From positions 841,001-905,000 of the forward strand of contig NZ_BNJI01000001.1 in NCBI RefSeq assembly GCF_016587415.1: 64,000 bases of DNA, written 5' to 3'. Under the pieces are notes generated by a model. It was not told where the DNA came from, did no database searches, and saw only the letters and a list, made by a program, of their open reading frames with translations. The stretch comes from Ktedonobacter sp. SOSP1-85. Its GTDB lineage: Bacteria > Chloroflexota > Ktedonobacteria > Ktedonobacterales > Ktedonobacteraceae. Positions 18,453-27,733 of this stretch are shown here, in pieces. A program made the position numbers and the translations under genes. Each line of letters begins with the position of its first letter. The stretch's first letter is position 1.

Positions 18453-19299
18453 GTGCCACCTCCCGCGCAATGGCCTCCAGCGTCAAGGCCTCGGGCGCGA
18501 TAGAGAAACCACTCAACCGCAGGCGCTGCGCCAGTTCTAGCGGCTCAGGAATAGCCAGCTTCAAACGCCGCAAATGCTCCAGGTCACGAAAGATCTCAGT
18601 GGGCTGCCCCTCATGCACGATACGGCCCTGTTCCATTACCACCACGCGCTCAGCCAGTACAGCCTCCTCCAACAGGTGTGTCACCTGGATCACAGCGAGA
18701 CCATACGCTTGCTGAAGCTGATGCAACAGGCGGGTAATCTCGCGACGGGAGAGCGGATCAAGCATGGATGTCGCCTCGTCGGCAATGATACACTGTGGGC
18801 GGAGCGCCAGCACTCCAGCGATTGCCAGGCGCTGACGCTGCCCTCCGGAGAGCTTATGCGGAGGTGAATGGCGCAAATGCGCGATGCCAACGGCCTCAAG
18901 TGCCTGAGAGACGCGCTCTCGAATCTCCTGGCGCGAGAAACCACGCACAGAGAGAGACCAGGCCACATCATCCTCCACAATAGTGGCGATGATCTGATTA
19001 TCGGGATGCTGAAAGATCATGCCCACACTATCGCGCACATAGCGCCGCTTCCCCTCATCACGCGTATCAATACCATTCACCAGCACACGCCCGGCATCAG
19101 GCAAGAGCAGGGCGTTACAATGGCGTGCCAGGGTTGACTTGCCGCTCCCATTATGACCCAGGAGCACGACGTATTCGCCACGGTTAATCTGCAACGAGAC
19201 CTCATTGAGCGCGAGGGAGGCTGTAGTTTCTGCCTGACCAGAAACTGGATAAGCATAGCAAATACCCTGCAAGTCAATAAATGGTGCCTGTTCTCTCAC
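18445..19299 (-). CDS. ecfA1: ECF transporter ATPase EcfA1
   Basis: 284-residue ABC ATPase. Walker A GHNGSGKST, Q-loop FQHPDNQIIATIVEDDVAW, signature LSGGQRQR, Walker B CIIADEATSMLD and switch His in VIQVTHLLEE are visible. 'PDNQI' in the Q-loop is typical of EcfA1 (CbiO-like) ATPases. Its start overlaps the stop of the upstream membrane gene by four bases, which points to translational coupling. Together with EcfA2 and EcfT it forms the energy-coupling module. Confidence 0.93.
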   Translation of the reverse strand: MREQAPFIDLQGICYAYPVSGQAETTASLALNEVSLQINRGEYVVLLGHNGSGKSTLARHCNALLLPDAGRVLVNGIDTRDEGKRRYVRDSVGMIFQHPDNQIIATIVEDDVAWSLSVRGFSRQEIRERVSQALEAVGIAHLRHSPPHKLSGGQRQRLAIAGVLALRPQCIIADEATSMLDPLSRREITRLLHQLQQAYGLAVIQVTHLLEEAVLAERVVVMEQGRIVHEGQPTEIFRDLEHLRRLKLAIPEPLELAQRLRLSGFSIAPEALTLEAIAREVARA

Positions 19300-20069
19300 G
19301 CGGCCTCTCCTCTCTTTTCTTTCCCTCTCCAGCTGTGCAAACGTAAGAGCATCTCACGCACAAGCTTAAAGGTCCCTATAAGGAGCCTGCGCACGAAACG
19401 CTCAATCCGTGGTCCAGGGAACGGGCGCACATCATAGCCAAGCAGGCGTACAAACAAGTTGATAGAGGTATAGACAATCGTCACAAATGGGAGCATGATC
19501 GCGCACATTACAAGATAGAGTGTCAGCCACCAGTACGACTTTAACCAGAGTCCAAGCGCCTGTGCACGCGTGGCCCAGGTATGCTGCCACCAGACATACC
19601 ATCCCAATCGCTTTGTGAAGAGCGTGACAAGCTGACTCATGCTAGCGTTAAGCTGGTCAATGGTCTGGGTAATCGTCCCCAATGGACGACCCGAGAGCAC
19701 AAACACCAGCAGGACCAACCCATAAAACGCCATAGCTCCACAAGTAATGCCAATGAAGAGGAGGAGCCAGTGTGGGAGACGCAGGCGCATGGTAAAACCC
19801 AAAAAAAGCCCGCCCACACATTCCAGGAAGATGAGCGGCATTGCCGCTGGTCCCATCAACACCAGAATCAGGAAGAGTGCGACCCCCAGGCCAAAACAGG
19901 CCGTATAGAGTCCACGGCGCAAGACCAGAACAGCGAAGACCAGAAAGATCAGGCTGCGAAAGACCTCTCCCACCAGGGGCAGATAAGTCACAGCCAGTTG
20001 CGCGATAACCGCGACATCAGCCAGCAGGGCACCCTCAGCGATTTCAATAGCTTTTAAATTTCGAAACAT
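19296..20069 (-). CDS. DUF2232/YybS-like membrane protein, first gene of the ECF operon
   Basis: About 257 residues from ATG 20069 (an upstream in-frame ATG at 20132 adds a hydrophilic leader). Seven or so hydrophobic segments. The order of segments and the start 'IEIAEGALLADVAVIAQLAVTYLPLVG' resemble the DUF2232/YybS group, which in structure is related to ECF S components. No other S-component gene is in the operon, so it is the best candidate for the substrate-binding partner; the substrate cannot be read from the sequence. It is coupled by a 4-base overlap to ecfA1. Confidence 0.7.
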   Translation of the reverse strand: MFRNLKAIEIAEGALLADVAVIAQLAVTYLPLVGEVFRSLIFLVFAVLVLRRGLYTACFGLGVALFLILVLMGPAAMPLIFLECVGGLFLGFTMRLRLPHWLLLFIGITCGAMAFYGLVLLVFVLSGRPLGTITQTIDQLNASMSQLVTLFTKRLGWYVWWQHTWATRAQALGLWLKSYWWLTLYLVMCAIMLPFVTIVYTSINLFVRLLGYDVRPFPGPRIERFVRRLLIGTFKLVREMLLRLHSWRGKEKRGEAA

Positions 20070-20345
20070 AGAATTTACATACCTAATTAAACTGCTTTTC
20101 TCTGATTGTAGCCTTTTTTTGCCAGAACACAAGGCCGTACGACCAACGCAGTACGCACACGCGACATTAGAAGCCAGTATATGTCAAAGGCAGAGAAGAG
20201 GGCAGTGATAAAGCTCACATCCCCGCCAAAAACACGCTTTCTCAAGCGATGCCCTTTTTGTTAGCGTACCGCAGAGCTACAAAAAGGGCCCGAAAAACGG
20301 CCCGGAGAGCCTGCTTCCTGCTGGGACGCCCGGTACTATGCGTCG

Positions 20346-20374
20346 TTGCCATCACTGGCGGGGCATGCTATAGT
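20346..20374 (+). promoter_or_regulatory. promoter of the UvrD-type helicase gene
   Basis: -35 TTGCCA (20346-20351), 17-base spacer, -10 TATAGT (20369-20374) with an extended TGC before it. Transcription would start near 20381, which leaves GTG 20383 without a leader and supports the ATG at 20431. Confidence 0.65.
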
Positions 20375-20430
20375 ACAAAACCGTGACCGAGATAACTTGG
20401 ATAGTAAGTATAGGAAGAGAAATTTGTAGG

Positions 20431-22728
20431 ATGGCAACGCAGCGAGCACAATCCAGAGCGAAAACAACAGCTTCGAAAACAACAGCTTCAAAGATAGAGT
20501 TTGTCGCCAATCCGCAACAGGCGGCCGCCATCGCCCATACAGATGGTCCCGCGGCCTTTATCGCGGCGGCAGGCACAGGCAAAACCGCGATCCTCGTGCA
20601 ACGCCTTGTGCGCTTGATCGCCGATGTCGGGGTTGCCCCCGAGGCCATTCTCTGTGTCACCTTTACCCGCGCCGCCGCAGAGGAGATGGAGAAGCGCGCC
20701 CTCAAAAGCCTGAAAGCCAGGGGTCTACTCATCAAAGATCTCAAGGCCCTCCGCGTCGTGACCTTTCACGGCCTGGGACACGTCATGCTGCGCGAGAAGC
20801 TCCAGCTTAAACCACAGGAACTCAACCAGCGCCTCATCAGCGGCGATCCACGCCAATGGCTGGCCGAAGATATTGTACGCCCTTGGCGCAGCGACCGCTC
20901 ACGCGGCATGAACTGGGAAGTCAATATTACCGACGTGCTGGCAGCAGTCGACCGGGCCAAGGAAGAGCTTATCCAGCCCGATCAATCACAGGAATTCTTC
21001 CGCCGCCACCTGGGACTCATGCCCGAACTGGCGGCCCGCTATCAGGAGTTTTTTGAGCGCTATGAGCAGACCAAGCAGAAGGAGAAGCTCTACGACCTCT
21101 CAGACCTGATCTATATTCCGCTGTTGCTGCTTGAGAGCAGCCCCAAATTCCGCAAGACCTGGCAGAATCGCTATCAGTATCTCCAGATCGACGAGACGCA
21201 GGATACCAGCCCCTCACAGTATAAGCTGATACAGTACCTGGCGGCGCCCAGGCATAACGTGGTCGTCGTTGGTGACCCGGACCAGGCCATTTATCAATTC
21301 CGTGGCGCCAGCCCCGAGGCCTCGATCCTCTCGTTTAAAAGCATGTATCCCAAGGGGCAGATCTATCGCATCGAGCACAACTATCGCTCGACGCCACAGA
21401 TCCTCGAAGCCGCAAACACCCTGATCAGCAAAAATGATATCACGCCCGGCTTCGAAAAGGTCTTGCGCCCAACACTGCCCAGTGGCGCACCAGTACTAGT
21501 CACAGCCTACCCGGACCAGGAGAGCGAGGCAGACGGGGTCGCGACGCGCATTGAGGAGCTGGCCCGCACCTGGCGCACCCAGCAGGATAAGCTCAGTTAT
21601 CGCGATATCTTCGTGCTAGCGCGTACCAATCATCACCTGGCCAACCTGGAGATCGCCCTGGCCCGGCACCGCGTCCCCTACCGCACGGTAGGCGGCTCCT
21701 CGTTCTTTAAGCGCAAGACCACGCGTGACATTCTGGCCTTCCTGACCCTGGTCGATGGCACGCGCATCTACCAGGACTTTCTCGCATCGCGCCAGACACC
21801 CAATCCGCGCAGACGCGAAGACGTTTTGACGCCCGTACACTGCGGCGAGCAGAACGCGGCCTTCCGCGTGGTGGCAAATATCCCCTCTCGGGAGTACTTC
21901 ACACGCACAGGAAAGATCTCGCATCGCTTTACGCCTACCTTCTATGGCACGCTCTCCTCATTTGCAGGGGGACAGCCTCTGTTACAGTTCTGTGAAGAGC
22001 AGGCCTATACCATCGCCTCTGAGTTCCAGCTGGGCGTCAAAGACTTCGTTGGCTTGATTCAGCGGATCAGCAATAAGTGTCGCAATCGGCCAGCCGAGGC
22101 TATCAAGCTCCTGCGCGAATACGCCTACGACACCCATCTATTGCACTATGATAGCCGTCACAAAGAGAACGCGGATGAGGACGAGGAAACACCCAAACCA
22201 CGCGAAGAGGTCAAGCTTGAGGGGCGCTACGACGAACTGGAAGAGCTCACCGAGATTGCCCAGCGTCACCACACCATTCGCCACTTCTTGCAGGCCATGG
22301 CCCAGCTTAAAGAACAGGCCGAGGATAGCAGCAAGAACAAGCGCGACTGCGTCAGCCTGATGACGGTGCATAAATCTAAGGGACTGGAGGCGCCAGTAGT
22401 CTTTGTCGTGGGCATGACGGAGAGCATCTTCCCGCACAAGCGCTCTTTTACCATGACGGAGGATGGCCCGATTGAAACCTCGGGCATTGCCGAGGAGCGC
22501 CGCCTGGCCTACGTTGCCTACACACGCGCACAACAGTTGCTCTTCCTGACCTCTCTCCTGCGCTATCGCGGTAGCGATGCCCAGGCCTCCCGCTTCATCT
22601 ACGAGGCCGGGCTCAAGCCCACCGACGAAGACGGCATCCTCAACCCCTACCTGATGACACGCGATGGTGATCCACGCGAGCAACCACCCAAAGCCCCACC
22701 AGCCGTAAATATGCCAACTTTATTCTAA
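20431..22728 (+). CDS. UvrD/PcrA/Rep-type ATP-dependent DNA helicase
   Basis: About 765-residue superfamily-1A 3'-5' helicase for DNA repair or replication restart. Motifs in order: Q motif NPQQAAAI, Walker A AAAGTGKTAI, Ia CVTFTRAAAEEM, II QIDETQDTS, III VVGDPDQAIYQFRGA, IV EHNYRST, V VHKSKGLEAPVVFVVGM and VI RRLAYVAYTRAQQ. Between the two halves lies a long charged insertion (about residues 575-625, Asp/Glu/Lys-rich). ATG 20431 is chosen because of the promoter position and a GGAAGAG 10 bases upstream; a GTG at 20383 is in frame. The gene stands alone and ends in a 28-bp-arm hairpin. Confidence 0.93.
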   Translation: MATQRAQSRAKTTASKTTASKIEFVANPQQAAAIAHTDGPAAFIAAAGTGKTAILVQRLVRLIADVGVAPEAILCVTFTRAAAEEMEKRALKSLKARGLLIKDLKALRVVTFHGLGHVMLREKLQLKPQELNQRLISGDPRQWLAEDIVRPWRSDRSRGMNWEVNITDVLAAVDRAKEELIQPDQSQEFFRRHLGLMPELAARYQEFFERYEQTKQKEKLYDLSDLIYIPLLLLESSPKFRKTWQNRYQYLQIDETQDTSPSQYKLIQYLAAPRHNVVVVGDPDQAIYQFRGASPEASILSFKSMYPKGQIYRIEHNYRSTPQILEAANTLISKNDITPGFEKVLRPTLPSGAPVLVTAYPDQESEADGVATRIEELARTWRTQQDKLSYRDIFVLARTNHHLANLEIALARHRVPYRTVGGSSFFKRKTTRDILAFLTLVDGTRIYQDFLASRQTPNPRRREDVLTPVHCGEQNAAFRVVANIPSREYFTRTGKISHRFTPTFYGTLSSFAGGQPLLQFCEEQAYTIASEFQLGVKDFVGLIQRISNKCRNRPAEAIKLLREYAYDTHLLHYDSRHKENADEDEETPKPREEVKLEGRYDELEELTEIAQRHHTIRHFLQAMAQLKEQAEDSSKNKRDCVSLMTVHKSKGLEAPVVFVVGMTESIFPHKRSFTMTEDGPIETSGIAEERRLAYVAYTRAQQLLFLTSLLRYRGSDAQASRFIYEAGLKPTDEDGILNPYLMTRDGDPREQPPKAPPAVNMPTLF

Positions 22729-22735
22729 GCAAAAA

Positions 22736-22794
22736 GTGTATGTAGTGTTGACGGGGCAATGCCTGTGGCATTGCCCCGTCAACACTACATACAC
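22736..22794. terminator. very long bidirectional hairpin
   Basis: 28-base perfect arms with a 3-base loop (TGT) between the convergent helicase and LysR genes; core GACGGGGCAATGCC/GGCATTGCCCCGTC. Confidence 0.85.
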
Positions 22795-22798
22795 GACA

Positions 22799-23734
22799 TT
22801 ACCGGCTGCCTTCGAGGGTCGCGGTGCGTATGGTCTCTAAGCCATGCTCTAAGATGGGCGAGAGCACGGCGCAGAAGGCCTGGGCCGCTGGCGAGAGCCG
22901 TCGATCCGCACGCCGCATCAGGCAGAGCTGTGGATGCAGATTAAGGTTGCTCACAGGAACATGCACCAGTTCTCCACGCATGAGCTCACGCTGCACCGAG
23001 AAGGCAGAGATAATCGCCGCGCCCACGCCACTCATGACCATCTGTTTTACCGCCTCGTTGTCGGTCAGGGTAAAAAGGGAGTGAATTTGAACTTCGTGTC
23101 GCTCCAACTCTTGCTCGATCATCACTCGAATAACGCTCTCCTCCTCGCGCAGGATCAATTCGCCCTGATTTAGCGCTGTAACCGGCAAGACCTGAAGCTT
23201 GCTCCATTTATGAGTGGGTGCCACCACCAGGATCAGCTCATCACTCGTCGACATCTCGACCTGCAACTCTGGCGGGCAGATCGAGGTATCGCTCTCGACA
23301 AGACCAAAATCCAGCTGCCAGTTGAGCAGGGCTTGCACAATCTCAGGTGAATTCAGGATAGAAATATGCAGCGTCACCTGCGGATAGCGGGCACGAAAGC
23401 GCGAGACAACGAGCGGCAACAGGTAGACACCTGCCGTGCGATTGAAGGCCAGGCGCACCTCGCCGCCCTCGACATCGCGCAACTCCTTTAGGGCATCCTC
23501 CATTTCGCGCTCCAGCGAGAAGAGTTGTTGCGCGTATTCCTTGAGCACACGCCCGGCATTAGTCAAGGCGATGCGCCGCCCCTGGCGCTCAATGAGCTTC
23601 AGATGCACCTCCTGCTCCAGACTATGAATCATCTTGGTTACAGCAGGCTGGCTCAGGTGAAGCTCCTCCGCCGCGCGCGTCACATGTTCAAGCTCTGCGA
23701 CTTTCAAAAAGATACGTAGATTCTGTAAATTCAT
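22799..23734 (-). CDS. LysR family transcriptional regulator
   Basis: 311 residues, the standard length. N-terminal winged helix-turn-helix (residues ~3-62; SQPAVTKMIHSLEQEV), then a periplasmic-binding-protein-like effector domain (~90-300). LysR proteins usually control a divergent gene; here the divergent neighbour, 251 bases away, is a zinc-ribbon membrane protein, so the link is uncertain. The intergenic region has no T-N11-A box I can single out with confidence. Effector unknown. Confidence 0.93.
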   Translation of the reverse strand: MNLQNLRIFLKVAELEHVTRAAEELHLSQPAVTKMIHSLEQEVHLKLIERQGRRIALTNAGRVLKEYAQQLFSLEREMEDALKELRDVEGGEVRLAFNRTAGVYLLPLVVSRFRARYPQVTLHISILNSPEIVQALLNWQLDFGLVESDTSICPPELQVEMSTSDELILVVAPTHKWSKLQVLPVTALNQGELILREEESVIRVMIEQELERHEVQIHSLFTLTDNEAVKQMVMSGVGAAIISAFSVQRELMRGELVHVPVSNLNLHPQLCLMRRADRRLSPAAQAFCAVLSPILEHGLETIRTATLEGSR

Positions 23735-23985
23735 GGTTGTGATAAATGCAAATTAGTTCACTGCAAAGACAACGGTTCCTGTTTATCATACCTCAAAAGC
23801 AACCATTACCAGTTTCTTGCTGTACATTGAGAACTAAACAGTGTATCATTATGCCGGGAACGCTTTTATAACCCAGTATTTCTAGCACCAACTAGGCATA
23901 TAAGAAATATCATCTGAAGATGTTTTGATACATAAAAACACGCAAACAGGAGGATGGCTCCCCTTCCGCGTTAGCGCGTGGAAAT

Positions 23986-24702
23986 ATGCCGCACTATATG
24001 AAAAACTGTCCTCATTGTGGTAAAGCCAACGATCTCAGCGCCTTTTATTGTGAGGCCTGTGGGCAAATCGTTGAGAAACCCGCCAATAATGATCTCTATA
24101 CAGTCAATCAGCGAGAAGAGATGTATGGGGTCACCAGGCGGTCGCAAGATGCGATATCTACTACCCCTAATTACCAGGACACACCTGTCTATACAACTCC
24201 AGCCTCCTACAGTCCTTATGGCTCAGGGGAAGCCTATGCACCTCCTCCCTACGCACAACAATCTGCGGGAATGCAAACGCCTTACTACGCAACCCCGATA
24301 TATCCTCAAGTTCCAATCGAACAGGGACGTTCCACTGGTGGAATTATTTTGAGTATTATGCTCTACCTCTTCAATTTATGTTGGGCTAGTCTAGGAGTAT
24401 TTGGCTTTCTAACCGGCTTCACTAGCAATGATATATCTATTGTTGCTCTTTTAGTTTTCTTCCTGGTTGCTATAGTGGCGCTTGTCTTTATTATGATCAA
24501 GCACAAAAAACCACGTTTAAAGTGGTGGGTACGTTTACTGGCCTTTCTAGGTATCACGATCATTGGTTTTATCGTTCTCATTATTGCTGAAGGCTTGAGC
24601 ACTGTAGTGCCAGCAGCAAACCCTGGTCAGGTTGAAGATATCTACCTGGGAGGAACATTAGTGGTCTTTGGCGTACTAGCCATGATCGCTTCTGTCCTGT
24701 AG
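23986..24702 (+). CDS. zinc-ribbon membrane protein
   Basis: 238 residues. N-terminal zinc ribbon with CPHCGK and CEACGQ (Cys-x2-Cys twice), then a flexible Tyr/Pro/Thr-rich linker (~45-110), then three or four membrane segments (about 116-140, 145-168, 180-202 and 218-238). This architecture, cytosolic ribbon plus membrane tail, is common among uncharacterised Firmicutes and Chloroflexota proteins; no enzymatic function is visible. An ATG four codons later (MKNCPHCG) is an alternative start. Codon use is more A/T-rich than in neighbouring genes. Confidence 0.75.
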   Translation: MPHYMKNCPHCGKANDLSAFYCEACGQIVEKPANNDLYTVNQREEMYGVTRRSQDAISTTPNYQDTPVYTTPASYSPYGSGEAYAPPPYAQQSAGMQTPYYATPIYPQVPIEQGRSTGGIILSIMLYLFNLCWASLGVFGFLTGFTSNDISIVALLVFFLVAIVALVFIMIKHKKPRLKWWVRLLAFLGITIIGFIVLIIAEGLSTVVPAANPGQVEDIYLGGTLVVFGVLAMIASVL

Positions 24703-24708
24703 GAAGGG

Positions 24709-24830
24709 ACCGTGCGCTACGTACGTACGCGCCAACGCAACTCATGCCGGGTCGACGTTACTCCTACGAAATGCCTGCCCTTCCTTCGCGATCTCGAAGA
24801 GCGTAGGCACGTACGTACGTAGCGCACGGT
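24709..24830. repeat. 122-bp element with 21-bp inverted ends
   Basis: Perfect 21-base inverted repeats at 24709-24729 and 24810-24830, containing tandem ACGT (CTACGTACGTACG), separated by 80 bases. It lies between the convergent zinc-ribbon gene and valS. I find no direct duplication at the borders, so it may be a long hairpin terminator rather than a mobile element. Confidence 0.6.
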
Positions 24831-24839
24831 ATGCCGCCA

Positions 24840-27260
24840 CTATGCCTCTTGCCAGGTGAAGGTCAATTCCCGCGCACGCGTGGCGCTTTTGAGGTCGACC
24901 AGGGCGGCCTCAAGCATATCCTTGAGTTCTGGACGAACATTCAACTCCAATCGCTCCAGTTCTGCCCCAACCGAGAGTCCTTGCTCCGCTTTATAGCGCC
25001 GAACCTGTTTTATCAGGTCCAGCAACGCCTGCCCATCGGCCTCGGCTCGCGCATTCTGCCACCACATGGGCGCCTGGGGCCAGGACGCGAGATGCAGCGA
25101 AGATGCACCATCCCTCTCTTGAAAGAGGCCCTGGTAGATCTCCTCCGTGATAAAGGGCATATATGGAGCCAGCAGCTTTATAACCGCCAGCAAGGCCTGA
25201 TAAAGTGTCCACCGGGCCGCCTGCGTGTGCTCGCCCTCATCGTTATACAACCGCGCCTTGACTAGTTCCAGGTAGTTATCACAGAAATCCGACCAGAAGA
25301 AGCGTTCGACCTCCGCACGCGCAGCGGCATAGTCGTTCTCCATAAGTTCCCTGGTGGCGTGCTCCATGGTCTGCGCCAGGCGAGCCAGCAGCCAACGATC
25401 CGTTGGCAGGAGTCCAGCCGGCTCTTGCGTAGAAGCTATCTCCTCAGGCGAGAGTTCCCGCAAGTGACGCGCGGCAAAGCGGGCCGCGTTCCAGAGCTTA
25501 GTGACCAGGCGACGACCATTGGCGATCAGCTCGGGATTAAAGGGCGTATCCAGGCCAGGCTTAATCGAGGTCGCCCAGTAGCGCAACGCGTCCGCCGACT
25601 CGCGCTCAACTAGTTCCAGTGGTCCACCCGTGTGGCTATTCCCCTTGGACTTCGAGATCTTCGAGCGCTCCGCCGAGAGGGCATGGCCCGAGACCAGGAC
25701 CTCGCGCCAGGGAATCTCGCCAGTATGATACAGAGCCTTAACAATGGTATAGAAGGCCCAGGTTCGAATGATGTCATGCGCCTGAGGACGCAGGCTGGCC
25801 GGGAAATGACGCGCAAAGCGCTCTGGATCATCAACCCAGTTCGCGATGATCAGAGGTGAGCACGACGAGGTCGCCCAGGTATCCATAACATCGCGTTCAG
25901 GCTCAAACTCCGTCGAGCCACAGGAGCATGGCTGCTCGGGTGCGGTCGTACGCGGGTCAATTGGCAACTGCTCCCGCGAGGCCAGCAACAATTGGCCACA
26001 GGCTCGGCACGTCCAGGCAGGAATGGGAACGCCCAGGAAGCGCTGGCGCGAGATACACCAGTCCCATTGCAAATTCTCGACCCAGTGCTCATAGCGCGCC
26101 TGCATAAAGGCAGGCGTCCAGCGAGTCTGGCGCCCGGCCTCAAGGAAACGCTCCTTCTGATCCAGGACACGAATAAACCACTGGCGCGTGTGCAGGTATT
26201 CGACGGGCGTACCACAGCGTTCATGAACGCCGACGTTATGCTCAATCGTCTCTTGCTGCAAGATCAATCCCTGCTCCGCCAGGATTTCCAGGATACGCTT
26301 TCGTGCCTGTGGAACAGAGAGACCGGCCAGTGGTCCTGCCAGTTCCGTCATGCGTCCATCGCGACCAATAGCCGCCAGCAGCGGCAATTGATGGGTGCGC
26401 CACCAGCGAACATCGGTGGAATCGCCAAAGGTACAGCACATAACCGCGCCGCTCCCCTTGGCGGGATCAACCGCCTCATCCGCCAGGATAGGAACCTCAA
26501 TACGCTCTCTGGAGGCGAAAGACGCGCTCGCGAGCGAGGCATGTGTCCCAACCAGGCCAGCATAGCGCGCATCCGAAGGGTGAACAAAGACGGCGACACA
26601 GGCTGACAGCAGTTCTGGGCGCGTGGTCGCAATAGGGAGTGTCGTGCCATTCTCCAGCGTAAAAGCCAGGGTAGAGAAGCGCGTTGACAGTGTCGTATCA
26701 TCAACTTCCGCCTGGGCTATTGCGGTCTGACACTCGGGACACCAGAGGGTGGGGGCCGGGAGCGCATAGACACGCTTTGCCTGGTAGAGCTGAATAAACG
26801 ACCACTGCGAGGTACGTTGCGCCTGCGGCGAAATGGTGGAATAGCGATAGCGCCAGTCGATGCTCAGGCTTAAGCGCCGCCAGAACGTTTCGAAGCGCTC
26901 CTCGGTCTGGTGTATCAGGGTATGACACTGCTCCAGGAACTCGGGCAGTTCCATCTCCAGAGCCTTGCGCTTGATGGTCTTCTCAACAAAGCGCTCCGTA
27001 GGCAAACCATTGTCATCGAAGCCCATAGGATAGAGAACGCGTTCGCCAAGCATACGGTGAAAGCGCGCGATAACATCGGCCTGCGTATAGGAATAGCAGT
27101 GTCCAATATGGAGTTCACCAGAGACAGTAGGGGGTGGGGTATCAATCGTGTAGACAGGCGCAGAGCCATCAGGCTGAAAGGCATAGGTCTGGGCATCATG
27201 CCAAAACTGCGCCAGGCGCGGCTCAGCGGAGCGAAAATTGTAGCGGTCGGGCAAGCTCAT
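24840..27260 (-). CDS. valS: valine--tRNA ligase, archaeal-type
   Basis: Class I synthetase that charges tRNA(Val). HIGH motif is LHIGH (about residue 50) in PPPTVSGELHIGHCYSYTQ; KMSKS motif is KISKSKGN. A CP1 editing domain (~175-330), with zinc-type Cys pairs (CPEC, CRACGQ, CSCGS), and a C-terminal anticodon-binding domain are present. At 806 residues it is shorter than usual bacterial ValRS (~880-950) and lacks the C-terminal coiled coil. The 'PPPTVSG...SYTQADVIARFHRM' block and 'GFDDNGLPTERFVEK' match the archaeal/rickettsial type. ATG 27260 has AAGGAG upstream. Expression is governed by the T-box leader in front. Confidence 0.95.
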   Translation of the reverse strand: MSLPDRYNFRSAEPRLAQFWHDAQTYAFQPDGSAPVYTIDTPPPTVSGELHIGHCYSYTQADVIARFHRMLGERVLYPMGFDDNGLPTERFVEKTIKRKALEMELPEFLEQCHTLIHQTEERFETFWRRLSLSIDWRYRYSTISPQAQRTSQWSFIQLYQAKRVYALPAPTLWCPECQTAIAQAEVDDTTLSTRFSTLAFTLENGTTLPIATTRPELLSACVAVFVHPSDARYAGLVGTHASLASASFASRERIEVPILADEAVDPAKGSGAVMCCTFGDSTDVRWWRTHQLPLLAAIGRDGRMTELAGPLAGLSVPQARKRILEILAEQGLILQQETIEHNVGVHERCGTPVEYLHTRQWFIRVLDQKERFLEAGRQTRWTPAFMQARYEHWVENLQWDWCISRQRFLGVPIPAWTCRACGQLLLASREQLPIDPRTTAPEQPCSCGSTEFEPERDVMDTWATSSCSPLIIANWVDDPERFARHFPASLRPQAHDIIRTWAFYTIVKALYHTGEIPWREVLVSGHALSAERSKISKSKGNSHTGGPLELVERESADALRYWATSIKPGLDTPFNPELIANGRRLVTKLWNAARFAARHLRELSPEEIASTQEPAGLLPTDRWLLARLAQTMEHATRELMENDYAAARAEVERFFWSDFCDNYLELVKARLYNDEGEHTQAARWTLYQALLAVIKLLAPYMPFITEEIYQGLFQERDGASSLHLASWPQAPMWWQNARAEADGQALLDLIKQVRRYKAEQGLSVGAELERLELNVRPELKDMLEAALVDLKSATRARELTFTWQEA

Positions 27261-27571
27261 TGTGGTACTCCTTCAGATGAAGACATTCCGCTGCCGTCAA
27301 ACAAGGACGAGGGCAGCGCTCGCGGTACCACCTTGATTCGATAGTCGACCCGCCCAACCATGACAAGGGTCAGACTATCCTTATGCGCAGCAATAACGGG
27401 CCACACCCGGAAGAACTTACTACACGTTTTGTGCATCTCAGTTCTTCGACTTCCGAGCCACGTTCAGGGGACTAAATTGAAAGAGGCTCTCACCCGGTGG
27501 CCTCTCTTCTCTGGCAATCCGCGTTTCCCTTACTCCGCTCGTTCGCAGTCACTTTATAGATTTTGTTTACA
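27261..27571 (-). ncRNA. T-box leader of valS
   Basis: ~310-base leader that reads the charging state of tRNA(Val). The conserved T-box AAGGTGGTACCGCG is at 27321-27334 (minus strand). Stem I elements are visible: GGAGTAAGGG, CAGAGAAGAGAG, GGGTGAGAGCC, and GAACGTGGCTCGG in which GTG (27459-27461), a valine codon, fits the specifier position. No run of T follows the hairpin near the start. Instead GTACCAC between ribosome site and ATG is complementary to GTGGTAC inside the T-box, which points to control of translation start. Confidence 0.85.
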
Positions 27572-27577
27572 AGGGTT

Positions 27578-27606
27578 ATCATACCGCTCTTACACGGTTG
27601 AGTCAA
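27578..27606 (-). promoter_or_regulatory. valS promoter
   Basis: On the minus strand -35 TTGACT (27601-27606), 17-base spacer, -10 TATGAT (27578-27583). It sits exactly where the T-box leader should begin. Confidence 0.7.
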
Positions 27607-27733
27607 GTAGCAGGAGCGAAGAGAAATGAAACTTTTCTGGTGCGTAACGCGTGAATATGGCAAGATAGCCAGATAATAAGGTCAACTTTTGCATTGTGAC
27701 ATTTACATACAGTAGAAAGGAAGGCAAAGCCAC

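Noticed and set aside
20133..20382. Riboswitch in front of the ECF operon
   Set aside because: I looked for B12, thiamine, folate and riboflavin boxes on the minus strand and found none.
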